Of a DNA stretch of 64,000 bases, positions 25,207-33,150 are shown piece after piece. Origin of the DNA: Micromonospora pallida (lineage in GTDB: Bacteria > Actinomycetota > Actinomycetes > Mycobacteriales > Micromonosporaceae). The notes under the pieces are model-generated. The model did not search any database and was not told the DNA's origin. It saw only the letters and a program-made list of their open reading frames with translations. A program made the position numbers and the translations under genes. Location: the NCBI RefSeq assembly GCF_900090325.1, contig NZ_FMHW01000002.1:3721001-3785000 (forward strand), in the 5' to 3' direction. Every line of letters begins with the position of its first letter. Within the stretch, counting starts at the first letter, position 1.

Positions 25207-26402
25207 GTGTTCGCCAACCTTGAACGGCTCGCCCAATTCATGGACGAGCAGGGGCTGGACGGGCTGGTCGCCACGACGATCGAGAACGTCTACTACCTGA
25301 CCGGGGTCGCCGCAGTCGGCCTGGAGATCTTCCCGCACACTGGGCAGGCGTACGCGGTGGTCACCCGGGACGCGCTGGACCGGCCGCACTTCGTCGCCTC
25401 CCGGTGCGACATCGACCAGGCCCTCGACGCGTCCGTCGAGATCGCCGGCGCGGTCGGCTTCGGCGTCTTCTACCGGGAGCTGCCCGACGGCGTCGAGCTG
25501 ACCGACCGGGAGAAGAAGCTCGTCGCCACCTCGGTCGACGCCCCGGTGGTGCCGACCCCGATGGACGCCCTGGTGGAGACGCTGCGCCGGGCCGGGCTCG
25601 CCGAGGCCCGGATCGGCCTCGACGAGGACGGGGTGGCGCACGGCTACGTCGACGCGCTACGGCAGAAGCTGCCCCGGCTGGACGTGCGGATGGCGTCGAA
25701 CTCGCTGCGCTGGGCCCGCAAGGTCAAGACCGAGCGGGAGGTGCGCAGCGTCACCGCCGCCGCGCACGTGGCCGAGATCGGCATCCAGGCGGTCGGCGCG
25801 CTGGCCGCGCCCGGGGTGACCGAGCGGGAACTGGTCCGCGAGTTCGAGCGGGCGGTGGCCGGCGCGGGCGGCCGGGCCAAGTTCAGCCACATCAAGATCG
25901 GCCGGGCCGGGGTGTGGGGGCAGACCCGCCCCAGCGACGTGGCGCTGAACCGGGGTGACGCCATCTGGTTCGACGTCGGCTGCGTGGTCGACGGCTACTG
26001 GGCCGACATCGCCCGGGTGATCAACCTGGGCGAGCCGCCGGAAAAGCTGGTCAGGTACTACGCAGCGATGAAGGCCGGCTGCGACCGGGCGTTCGAGGAG
26101 GCCAAGCCGGGCATGACCGGCGGGGAGCTGTTCCGGCTCGTGGTCGACGCGGTGCACGAGGCGGGCGTGCCGCACTACCGCCGCAACCACGTCGGGCACG
26201 GCATCGGCGTCGAACTGTACGACCGGGTGAACATCACGCCGGACAACGAGGACACCCTCGAGGAGGGGTCATCGTCAACATCGAGACGCCCTACTACGAG
26301 TTCGGCCTCGGGGCCGTCCAGGTCGAGGACCCGTTCCTGATGACCGCGGACGGCAACACGATGCTCACCACCCTCGACCGGGGCCTGGTCGTCCTGGACT
26401 GA
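25207..26402 (+). pseudogene. M24 metallohydrolase (aminopeptidase P/creatinase-like), frameshifted near the 3' end
   Basis: GTG start, right after the PLP gene and with GAGGAGAGACAG upstream. Full-length reading would be about 398 residues. Creatinase-type N-domain (~1-165), then the pita-bread metal domain: the first Asp in WFDVGC, the second in WADIAR, and the His in RNHVGHGIGVELYD. Near 26265-26268 (a GGGG run) one base appears to be missing. Before it the frame ends at 26340 with a nonsense tail. Shifting by one gives EEG-VIVNIETPYYEFGLG, with the catalytic Glu, and a stop at 26402. Either a real mutation or an assembly error. Members hydrolyse X-Pro peptides, creatine or ectoine. Confidence 0.75.
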
Positions 26403-26418
26403 GTCCCCGCCGTACCAC

Positions 26419-26453
26419 CGGTGCGCCGGAGTCCGTCGGGCTCCGGCGCACCG
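26419..26453 (+). terminator. 13-bp hairpin after the M24 gene
   Basis: Arms CGGTGCGCCGGAG (26419-26431) and CTCCGGCGCACCG (26441-26453) around a 9-base loop, 17 bases after the restored stop codon. A likely terminator of the ligase-PLP-M24 operon. Confidence 0.7.
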
Positions 26454-26480
26454 TCGTGCTACCTCTCCGCGCCTGCGGTT

Positions 26481-26544
26481 TGGGTGGTTGCAGGGGTCCC
26501 CTCCTCATCACCAGACGGTAGGAAGGGTCCCCTGCAACCACCCC
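26481..26544. repeat. Palindromic intergenic repeat, copy 3 of 4
   Basis: TGGGTGGTTGCAGGGGTCCCCTCCTCATC, shown here in parts: arm TGGGTGGTTGCAGGGGTCCC and matching right arm GGTCCCCTGCAACCACCCC. The middle (CATCACCAGACGGTAGGAA) differs from the other copies. It follows the operon terminator and precedes the gene at 26621. Confidence 0.8.
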
Positions 26545-26620
26545 AGCGGGCGGGCGGGCGGACGCGCGTCGCCGCACGCGCTGGGGCCGGATCGGTGGTG
26601 GGGCTGGTGCGCCTGCGATC

Positions 26621-27058
26621 ATGCGGGGCATGCGGGACGAGAACCTCGCGGGACGGTGGGACACCGGGCCGTACGACTACGGGGTGATGGAGTCGAGCTG
26701 GCTCTGCCTCCGCCCGGACGGCACCGGCTGGAGCGCGTGCGCCAACGTCGGCGGCGGGTCGGTCGGCTACCTCACCTGGTCCTGCCCGGCGGACGGCGAG
26801 ATCGAGATCCGGTACACCTGGACCGCGTTCGGGAACTGGTCGCCCGGCGAACCGCCCACCCTGGTCGAGATCGACGAGGAGGGGTCGGACGACACGTTGG
26901 TGCGCACGCGCTACTCGATCACCCTCGACACCCCGCCCCTGGCCGAGGCACCGGTGACCACCCTGCACCTGGACGACGCCGTCGAGTTCGCCCACCGCTT
27001 CGCGCTCGACACCCGGGACACCGATCACCACGATCCGGCACCCTCTGCCGGTTGGTGA
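26621..27058 (+). CDS. Hypothetical soluble protein, tryptophan-rich
   Basis: 145 residues (142 if started at the second ATG, 26630). The pattern LAGRWDTGPYDYGVMESSWL and RPDGTGWSACANVGG, with regular beta-strand spacing, suggests a small beta-barrel like those found in other actinobacterial unknowns. There is no signal peptide. Function unknown. It is convergent with the kinase-like gene at 27086. Confidence 0.55.
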   Translation: MRGMRDENLAGRWDTGPYDYGVMESSWLCLRPDGTGWSACANVGGGSVGYLTWSCPADGEIEIRYTWTAFGNWSPGEPPTLVEIDEEGSDDTLVRTRYSITLDTPPLAEAPVTTLHLDDAVEFAHRFALDTRDTDHHDPAPSAGW

Positions 27059-27085
27059 CGGCGCGTGCGGGTCGCTACTCAGGGC

Positions 27086-27739
27086 TCACTCGTCGACGCA
27101 CCGAAGGTTGGCGGACTCTACGGTGTTGTCGTACACGATGTCGCACCTCAGGTGGGGCAGGTACTTGGCCTTGTAGCTGATCTCCGAGCGTTCCCAGGCG
27201 TCCCACAGATCCCGGTCGTAGATGCCCCGCCGCAGGTCCCGCTGCCTGGCCCGCTCCCGGGCGACCGTCATCGGCGCGTCGACCCAGATCCGGTGGTGGT
27301 AGTAGTGCCGTAGCTCGGGGTGGTACGCGGACACGCCCTCCACGATGAGGTGTCGGACCTGCGGCACGCTCACCCACGTGCCCGACCCGCCAGCACTGTC
27401 CGTCAGGGTCTGATACTCCCTGAGCTCGCCACGCCGGGCCGGCTCGAGCACCCGACGGGCGAGTTGCCCCCGATCGAAGTCGGTCTTGTCCTCATTGCTG
27501 ACCACGCCAGGAACGATGAAGTCGTCCAGGTGCACCAGATGGAAACTGCCCAGCAGTTGACCGAGCCGCCGAGCGAAGACGGTCTTGCCGGCGCCACCGA
27601 ATCCCTCCACTCCGACCAGCGTCGGCCGCCCTTGCCGCCCACTCTGGCCGGTCAGCGCGGCGATCTCCGCCACGTCCAGCCGCGACACCCCGCCCGCAAG
27701 CTGCCGCTCGGGCTCCACCCCCGGCACCTCAGCCGCCAT
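27086..27739 (-). CDS. P-loop kinase, uridine-kinase-like
   Basis: 217 residues from the ATG at 27739, preceded by GAGAGAGG. The Walker A GVEGFGGAGKTVFARRLG is followed by VHLDDFIVPG, where the Asp-Asp pair matches the uridine/pantothenate kinase family. A VRHLIVEGVSAYHPEL segment is the lid or substrate region (the EG-V-A pattern is typical). A YDRDLWDAWERSE helix near the end fits. The nucleoside or vitamin it phosphorylates is not clear. Confidence 0.75.
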   Translation of the reverse strand: MAAEVPGVEPERQLAGGVSRLDVAEIAALTGQSGRQGRPTLVGVEGFGGAGKTVFARRLGQLLGSFHLVHLDDFIVPGVVSNEDKTDFDRGQLARRVLEPARRGELREYQTLTDSAGGSGTWVSVPQVRHLIVEGVSAYHPELRHYYHHRIWVDAPMTVARERARQRDLRRGIYDRDLWDAWERSEISYKAKYLPHLRCDIVYDNTVESANLRCVDE

Positions 27740-27935
27740 AGCCTCTCTCACACCCCTCACCCCGTTGGGTCGAGCCCTCATCTGCCGCTCGGCGTTCGCC
27801 TAGGACGAGAACAGGCTCGCATGGGCCGCCACCACCGTCCTGACCAGACACCGCATCTCGCCCTGCCTAGGAGAAGGGAGGTGCCGGAGGGACCAGCGCA
27901 CCGCACAATCCCGTCACACGTAATTGTTACTAGAG

Positions 27936-27964
27936 CCAATAGGTTTGTTGTGCAAACCTATTGG
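27936..27964. promoter_or_regulatory. Perfect 12-bp palindrome, probable operator
   Basis: CCAATAGGTTTG (27936-27947), loop TTGTG, CAAACCTATTGG (27953-27964). All 12 positions pair and it is AT-rich against the window. It lies 36 bases before the operon of a membrane protein and a MarR/ArsR-like regulator, and is the likely autoregulatory site. A GTAATTGTTACTA stretch just upstream may hold the promoter. Confidence 0.65.
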
Positions 27965-27999
27965 CATGACTGCTGATTCAGTGCCCGTCGGCGGCCCCC

Positions 28000-28551
28000 G
28001 TGTACCGGTTCGGCCAACCGGTCCTCAGCGACTGCCAGGCGGTGGGGAACGGCCAGGTGGGCAAGGTCTGGTACCAGGCGGCACAGTTCTACTGGTGGAC
28101 GGCGCTGGTGCTGGCGTACGCGGTGATCGCCGGCGGATACCTGCGGGTCGCCCGGGCCCGGGGGCTGGGTGCTCGGCTGCTGCCGTACGTGCTCACCGGC
28201 GGCGCGCTCGTCGTGCTCTCCGCCGCCGTCTCGGTGGTGTGGGGCGTCCTCGACCATCCGTACTACCCCGACGAGCCGCCGACCTCCGTCCAGTTCCCGT
28301 TCCGGCTGATCGACCCGACCGGGGTGATCGGGCTGGCCCTGCTGGTGCTGGCCTGGCTGGAGCGGCGCGTCGCGCTGCTGCTGTTCGCCCTCGGGTACCT
28401 GGCGGTGGTGCTGGTGCCGATCAACTTCGGGTGGGGGGTCGGCTGGGGTAACCAGTGGGCAATGGCGCCACCGCTGGCCATCAGCGGCGGTCTGCTGCTG
28501 CTGGGCAGCGCCGGCTTCGCGCTGGCGCAACGGCTGCGGCAGCCCCGGTGA
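28000..28551 (+). CDS. Five-span membrane protein of a regulator-linked pair
   Basis: 183 residues from a GTG at 28000. Hydrophobic spans include WWTALVLAYAVIAGGYLRV, LLPYVLTGGALVVLSAAVSV and LLLFALGYLAVVLVPINFGW. No family recognised. The start is uncertain: there is no ribosome site at 28000, and an ATG right after the palindrome (27966) is in another frame, so a small frameshift near 27985-28000 is possible. The stop overlaps the next gene by GTGA, so the two are coupled. Confidence 0.6.
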   Translation: MYRFGQPVLSDCQAVGNGQVGKVWYQAAQFYWWTALVLAYAVIAGGYLRVARARGLGARLLPYVLTGGALVVLSAAVSVVWGVLDHPYYPDEPPTSVQFPFRLIDPTGVIGLALLVLAWLERRVALLLFALGYLAVVLVPINFGWGVGWGNQWAMAPPLAISGGLLLLGSAGFALAQRLRQPR

Positions 28552-28904
28552 CCGGCCCCGTCGACGCCCCGACGCCGGCCGAGACCGAGTCCCCGCATCC
28601 GTTCACCGGCCTGGACGACGTGGTGCACCAGCGGGTCCGGCTGGGCATCCTCACCATCGCGCACGAGGCCCGCCGGGTCGAGTTCGGCTACCTGCGCACC
28701 CAACTGGAGTTGACCGCCGGCAACCTCTCCCAGCACCTGGGCGTGCTGGAGAAGGCCGGCCTGGTCGAGGTCAAGAAGGGCTACGCCGGCCGGACCTGGA
28801 TCACCCTCACCGCTGCCGGCAGCACCGCGCTCGCCGACGAGATCGGGCGGCTGAAGCTGCTCATCGCACGGGTCGAGACCACCGACACCCCAGCGGACCG
28901 GTAA
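28548..28904 (+). CDS. Winged-helix transcriptional regulator (MarR/ArsR-like)
   Basis: 118 residues from a GTG overlapping the preceding stop. The winged helix covers about residues 25-100: VHQRVRLGILTIAHEARRVE, FGYLRTQLELTAGNLSQHLG, VLEKAGLVEVKKGYAGRTWI and a TLTAAGSTALADEI end. This form resembles the one-domain 'transcriptional regulator' family with a MarR-like recognition helix. It probably binds the 12-bp palindrome at 27936 and controls its own operon. Confidence 0.78.
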   Translation: MTGPVDAPTPAETESPHPFTGLDDVVHQRVRLGILTIAHEARRVEFGYLRTQLELTAGNLSQHLGVLEKAGLVEVKKGYAGRTWITLTAAGSTALADEIGRLKLLIARVETTDTPADR

Positions 28905-28927
28905 CCAACGCACCAACCATCGCCGCG

Positions 28928-29052
28928 TCAGCAACCGGGGTCGCCGTACCGCTCGGCGACCCCGGCGGCGGGCTGGTCGGCGAACACCTGCTGGGACAGC
29001 TTCCGCCGCCCACGCCAGTACGCGACCCGCCGCCCGACAGGTAGTCAGTCAC
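28928..29052 (-). pseudogene. Broken N-terminal fragment of an XRE helix-turn-helix regulator
   Basis: On the minus strand, one frame reads RRVAYWRGRRKLSQQVFADQ, the typical start of actinobacterial XRE regulators (VAYWRxRRKxSQQVFAD). It then runs into PAAGVAERYGDPGC and stops at 28928, far short of the usual 280-400 residues. The GTG at 29052 is one base out of frame with it. So the gene has lost its start frame and almost its whole C-terminus. The 525-base stretch 28905-29429 holds only this and the small gene at 29049. Confidence 0.6.
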
Positions 29053-29216
29053 TGTTCATGGCGCCACCGCCGTTCCGGCACCGCCCGGGTCGTCTCCTCC
29101 ACGGGTATTCGATCCGCCTCGGCCTGGGCAAGAAGCCGCAGTTTGGCCGCCTCCCGCTCGGCCGCCTCGATCTGCTCGCCGCGACTGCGCTCCGGGCCTG
29201 CCTGCGTTCCGTCCAC
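29049..29216 (-). CDS. Small charged helical protein
   Basis: 55 residues from a GTG at 29216, preceded by AGGAGG at six bases. The sequence is a single charged helix: ERSRGEQIEAAEREAAKLRL, then LAQAEADRIPVEETTRAVPE. No membrane span and no family recognised. Support comes from the good ribosome site and the Glu/Ala/Arg-rich coding pattern; it could still be chance. Confidence 0.4.
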   Translation of the reverse strand: MDGTQAGPERSRGEQIEAAEREAAKLRLLAQAEADRIPVEETTRAVPERRWRHEQ

Positions 29217-29429
29217 CTGCACCCTCCTGGTCCAGAGGCGCGGCGGCGGCGCTCGGGGAAGAACCGACCGCCGCCGCGCCCCACTGAGGGGCGTGACCGT
29301 GACGGACATCCACTGAATCACGTCAATCACGCCCAGTGATCTCATGCTCACCGATCAGCCCGGCGTGAGACAGATGCAGCCGAGGGCATGATCTACGGCC
29401 AGCTGCAAGACTGGTACAGGAAGTACCAG

Positions 29430-30659
29430 CTACGCGCCGAGAAGTGCGGCCAGGTCGGCCAGTTCCTGTGACATCGCCCGCCGCCGCTGGGTCGAAATGG
29501 ACCGGACGATGTCCCGGGCGTACCGCTGCTGCCGCAGCCAGGCGGGCGCGGCGGCCCGCAGGCCGACCAGTACGTCGGTCGCGTCGTTGTAGCGACGCTG
29601 CTCGGCGTAGGCCCACGCCACGTCCAGCCGGTGCCGCTGCCAACTGGACGCCACCGCCGTCGGTCCCGGCGGGACCTGCTTGGCCAGCGCCAGCACCTGG
29701 CTGGGATCGCCGGCCACCGCCGCGTTCTCCGCTCGCTGCATCTGCACCTTGTTGACGCTGAACCCACCTACCATGATCAGATTTCCGGGATCCGGTGCCC
29801 ACTCCCCGATCCGGACCGCTGCGGCAGCCGCAGCGGTGGTCAGCTCGGCCGCCACGTCGGGCTCGTTGTTCCGGGCCCGCGCGGCAGCAGCGACCGTGAG
29901 CAGCCACCCCCACGCGGCCAACTCATCGGGAGTGGCGCGACTGAACCTGGGCTCGACCTCGTCGGCGGTGGTGACGGCCAGTTCGGCCGCCTCGACGAAC
30001 CGGCCCTGCCGGATGAGCACCCAGCACATCCCCTGGATGACGGTCGTCGCCACCACCTGGGTGCTGGCCCGGCGCGCGGCGTCGAGCGCGCCGGACAGCG
30101 CGGCGAACGCAAGATCGCTGGCGCGAAGCTGGATCAGGAGATTCCCCGTCAGGTGCAGGGTCTGGGTGAGCAGGGTGTAGGCGCTCGCCTGGTCACGCTC
30201 GTCGGCCGCGTCGGCGGCGGCCCGCACGTCGAGCAGCAGCGCCGGCATGTCGGCCAGCACCCGGGCGTAGTCGTTGGCATGGTAGGCGCGGTCGACAGTG
30301 TGCAGACGCGCCTGCAGCACCTTCGGCTGCGGCGGGTCGCCAACCGGAGGCACGAGCGCCGTCCCGGTGATGCCCCGTACGGGCGCGACCGCGCGGCGGA
30401 TCTCCGCGAGCGACAGCGGCCGGTGGTTCGGCTCGGCCCGGGCTGCCGCATGGGAGGTGTCGCCGATCAACGCGCTGGTGGGCACACCCAGCGCCCGGGC
30501 GAGCGCGTGCAGGGTCGGCAGCCGGGCGCTCGTGCGCGCCCCCTGCTCCAGCTTGCGGATGACCCCGACGTCCACACCGGCACGCTCGGCGAGCTGCTCC
30601 TGCGTCAGGGTGGACTGTTGGCGAATCTCGGCGAGGTTCTCTCCGATGGTCGGTTCCAT
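29430..30659 (-). CDS. XRE family regulator with C-terminal TPR-like repeats
   Basis: 409 residues from the ATG at 30659. The N-terminal helix-turn-helix (about 8-65) reads LAEIRQQSTLTQEQLAERAG, VDVGVIRKLEQGARTSARLP and LHALARALGVPTSALIG. The remaining ~330 residues are helical and alanine-rich (e.g. RQGRFVEAAELAVTTADEVE, then AYAEQRRYNDATDVLVGLRA), as in TPR-bearing regulators that sense a peptide or small ligand in actinomycetes. An inverted repeat about 95 bases upstream of the start may be its operator. Confidence 0.83.
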   Translation of the reverse strand: MEPTIGENLAEIRQQSTLTQEQLAERAGVDVGVIRKLEQGARTSARLPTLHALARALGVPTSALIGDTSHAAARAEPNHRPLSLAEIRRAVAPVRGITGTALVPPVGDPPQPKVLQARLHTVDRAYHANDYARVLADMPALLLDVRAAADAADERDQASAYTLLTQTLHLTGNLLIQLRASDLAFAALSGALDAARRASTQVVATTVIQGMCWVLIRQGRFVEAAELAVTTADEVEPRFSRATPDELAAWGWLLTVAAAARARNNEPDVAAELTTAAAAAAVRIGEWAPDPGNLIMVGGFSVNKVQMQRAENAAVAGDPSQVLALAKQVPPGPTAVASSWQRHRLDVAWAYAEQRRYNDATDVLVGLRAAAPAWLRQQRYARDIVRSISTQRRRAMSQELADLAALLGA

Positions 30660-30754
30660 GATCGCTCCCCAGGTAGCGGGCTGAGCGGCGGCCCGCCGGC
30701 CTCTCCCTGGCCGCCACTTTGGACGGTACATCGATCGAAAACCAGCACGGTTAC

Positions 30755-30773
30755 GCCTGACATCCAGTCAGGC
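30755..30773. promoter_or_regulatory. Inverted repeat GCCTGAC-ATCCA-GTCAGGC
   Basis: Seven-base perfect arms, about 95 bases upstream of the XRE-TPR start, followed by a further half-site GTCAGG at 30778. Likely operator of that gene; the binding protein is an inference. Confidence 0.45.
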
Positions 30774-30933
30774 TTGGTCAGGTTTCTGTGGCCCGTCCAG
30801 CGGTTCCGAGTTGGTGGCAGGTGGCGCAGATCCGGCCAAGGTCGCGAGGAGTCGTTGCAGCTCGGGGTTGACCTTGGAGGTTCAGGCCGGCGCAGCCGCT
30901 TTACAGTCATTCCGTTCGATGGCAACCCCAAAG

Positions 30934-31081
30934 CGTGGTAAGCACGCGCCGCGGGGAGCAGTCCCGGGCGGTCCGGGGCATGTCGATACCAACCGGATCA
31001 CCCCCGCGCGCGGGGAGCCGGTTCGGCTGACCCGACACCACCCCGTTGAGCGGAGATCACCCCCGCGTGCGCGGGGAGCAG
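30934..31081 (-). CRISPR. Orphan type I-E-like mini-array: 3 repeats, 2 spacers
   Basis: Repeats end in the same GCGGGGAGC block: 30934-30961 (first half degenerate), 30995-31020 (26 bases, TG missing in the middle) and 31054-31081 (28 bases, best preserved: AGATCACCCCCGCGTGCGCG followed by GGGAGCAG). The two spacers, 30962-30994 and 31021-31053, are both exactly 33 bases, so the period is about 61 as in type I-E. Read on the minus strand the repeat has the usual CTCCCCGCGC...GGGGGTGATC form. The best repeat then lies next to an AT-richer leader-like stretch (31100-31145). No cas gene is in the window. The rest of 30660-31236 shows only the operator-like repeat. Confidence 0.75.
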
Positions 31082-31236
31082 GCTTCTGACCTGCATCAAC
31101 AGAGATCGACTACGGCAATTTGATTCACTTTGATCAGCAAGATCATGTCCCCGCCGGGTCCACCTTGGCTCACCCACGGCAAGACCGCAATCGAGCCGGC
31201 CCAGGCGTGTGCCTCGGACCGGCCCTGGCGGACGGA

Positions 31237-32268
31237 TCAGTAGTGGATGCGGGCGCGGATGGCCCGGTGGTCGGAGTAGCTGCGGTCCTGCCGGTCGCTG
31301 CCGGTCACCGCGATGTCGGCCTGGTTGCCCTCGGTGAAGGTGACCGTGTGCTCGGCGCCCGTCATGGGCATGCTGCCGTCGCCCCTGCGGGCGAAGAGGA
31401 AGTCGATGCGGTTGTCGCCACCGACGGTCCAGTGGGTGTCGCGGAGGCACTGACGCATCGCCGCCCCGCCGGAGACCCGTTCCGAGCAGTCGTCGTAGGC
31501 GGCGTCCCGGTAGTTGTGCCGGCCGCCGAGCTGGCCGTTGGTGGCGGTGTACCAGCCCCGCCAGTCTGCGGTGGTCTGGTCGGAGACGTTGGCGTCACCA
31601 CCCCAGACGTGCAGGGCCCCGGGAATGCTCTCGACCTTCTCCACGGTCTTCGCGGCGTTCTCCGGAGCGCAGGCCGGACCGTCGTTGTTGCCGGTCGGCC
31701 AGTGAATGTTGCCGACCGAGACGTACTTCCCGGCGATCTTGTCGTAGAGCCGGGCCGCCATGTTGATGGTCCGGTCCTGGTGGTTCGCCGCGCACACGCC
31801 ACTGCTGTTCTCAGCGAGCGACTGCCAGGTGATCATCGAGCCACTGACCAGGTCGAACCGACCGACCCGCCAGATGATGGCGTTGGTCTGGTGGTCCTTC
31901 TCCGCCCCACAGGGTGACTGCATCTGCTCCGGGTCCGGCACCGCGAGGATGCCGTCGAACTCTCCGACGACCAGGGTGTTCATCCGGTCGATGAGGGTGT
32001 TCAGCTCACCCGGCCCGGCGAGCTGCTGCACGATGAACAGGTCCGGGCTGGTCTCGTAGGTCTTCATGTAGTAGATGAGGTCCTGCCAGTCGCCGGGGCA
32101 CTTCGGCGCGTCAACCTCCTCGAGGTTCTCGATGTTGTTCACGTAGACCTGGATGAAGCCGGGGTCGTTGTTGACCTGCGCCCAGGCCAGGGCCGGCGAC
32201 GGAACCGCCACCACACCGACGGTCAGGGTCGCGGCGAGGGCGGCGGCGAGACGGGCACGACGTTTCAC
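31237..32268 (-). CDS. Secreted endonuclease/exonuclease/phosphatase family protein
   Basis: 343 residues from a GTG at 32268, with GAGGAAG just before. The N-terminus KRRARLAAALAATLTVGVVA followed by a PSPALA site is a Sec signal peptide. The EEP fold is suggested by the order of strands, GGDANVSDQTT (Gly-Asp-x-Asn), NRIDFLFARRG and the C-terminal SDHRAIRARI, whose Asp-His pair is catalytic in this family. Members hydrolyse DNA, RNA or phosphoesters. Codon use agrees with its neighbours. It lies next to an IMPase homologue on the same strand. Confidence 0.8.
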   Translation of the reverse strand: MKRRARLAAALAATLTVGVVAVPSPALAWAQVNNDPGFIQVYVNNIENLEEVDAPKCPGDWQDLIYYMKTYETSPDLFIVQQLAGPGELNTLIDRMNTLVVGEFDGILAVPDPEQMQSPCGAEKDHQTNAIIWRVGRFDLVSGSMITWQSLAENSSGVCAANHQDRTINMAARLYDKIAGKYVSVGNIHWPTGNNDGPACAPENAAKTVEKVESIPGALHVWGGDANVSDQTTADWRGWYTATNGQLGGRHNYRDAAYDDCSERVSGGAAMRQCLRDTHWTVGGDNRIDFLFARRGDGSMPMTGAEHTVTFTEGNQADIAVTGSDRQDRSYSDHRAIRARIHY

Positions 32269-32276
32269 GGGCTTCC

Positions 32277-33086
32277 TCACTTCTCTTCTTGGCGCTGATC
32301 CCGCAGCAGGGTCAGCAGGGCGGCGTGTGTCTGCTCGTCGGCGGCCACGACGAGTCCGCCTACACCGGTGTGCAGCGGCTGACCGTCGATCCCGGTCACC
32401 ACGCAGCCGGCCGCCTGACAGAGGGCGATGCCAGCCGCGAAGTGGACGCTGTCGCGCAGGTCGCCGTACGTCACGTAGGCCGCCCGCCGGCCGGCGGCGA
32501 CCCAGGCGACCGCCAGCGTGGTGGAGACGACCCGCGGGTGGAAGCGTTCCATGAACCCCACGTCGGCGAGCAACCGCGCGGCCAGCCGGGTTCGCTCGTA
32601 TGGAGACGGCGCGTCGAGGTTGACGTCCACCAGCCGGGACTCGGCCGACGGCGCGAGCCGCTCGTCCACGCCGGCGCAGCGTACGTTGGCGCCAGCGCCG
32701 TCGGTCCAGAACACCTCCTCGGCGAACGGGTCCGCCGAGGCCGCCACGACGACCCGCGATCCCACGCGCAGCGCGACGTTGACCGAGACCAGCCTGGTCT
32801 GGACGGCGTAGTTCAACGTCCCGCACAACGGGTCGACGAGCCACGCCCGTCCGTTCTCGCCGGTTCCCGTACGCCCGCTCTCCTCGCCCACCATGAGGTC
32901 GTCCGGCCGGGCGGCGCGCAGGACCTCGAGAATGGCCTGCTCCGCCTCGACGTCGGACGCCGTGGCGAAGTCCCCCGCGGACTTCTCGATCCGGGTCAAC
33001 GCCGACCCGTAGTGGGAGCGCACGACCGTGGCGCCGGCTTCCGCCGCTGCGATGACCAGGTGCAGGTCGCTGATCGACACAACCAC
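32277..33086 (-). CDS. Inositol-monophosphatase-family protein with altered metal sites
   Basis: 269 residues. The IMPase fold is clear: VGEESGRTG gives the first metal ligands, and WLVDPLCGTLNYA stands where the usual motif is DPIDGTxNF, so the second Asp is replaced by Cys88. The later WDxAAG motif reads SVHFAAG, placing His where Asp is usual. Two metal ligands are therefore changed. It may be a low-activity or non-phosphatase homologue, or one with other metal use. It ends just before the EEP gene on the same strand. Confidence 0.8.
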   Translation of the reverse strand: MVVSISDLHLVIAAAEAGATVVRSHYGSALTRIEKSAGDFATASDVEAEQAILEVLRAARPDDLMVGEESGRTGTGENGRAWLVDPLCGTLNYAVQTRLVSVNVALRVGSRVVVAASADPFAEEVFWTDGAGANVRCAGVDERLAPSAESRLVDVNLDAPSPYERTRLAARLLADVGFMERFHPRVVSTTLAVAWVAAGRRAAYVTYGDLRDSVHFAAGIALCQAAGCVVTGIDGQPLHTGVGGLVVAADEQTHAALLTLLRDQRQEEK

Positions 33087-33150
33087 AACAATAGACGTTT
33101 ACGGATCTCTCACCGTAACCCCGCCTGGTCAGCCCGGTGAACTGGCGGTG

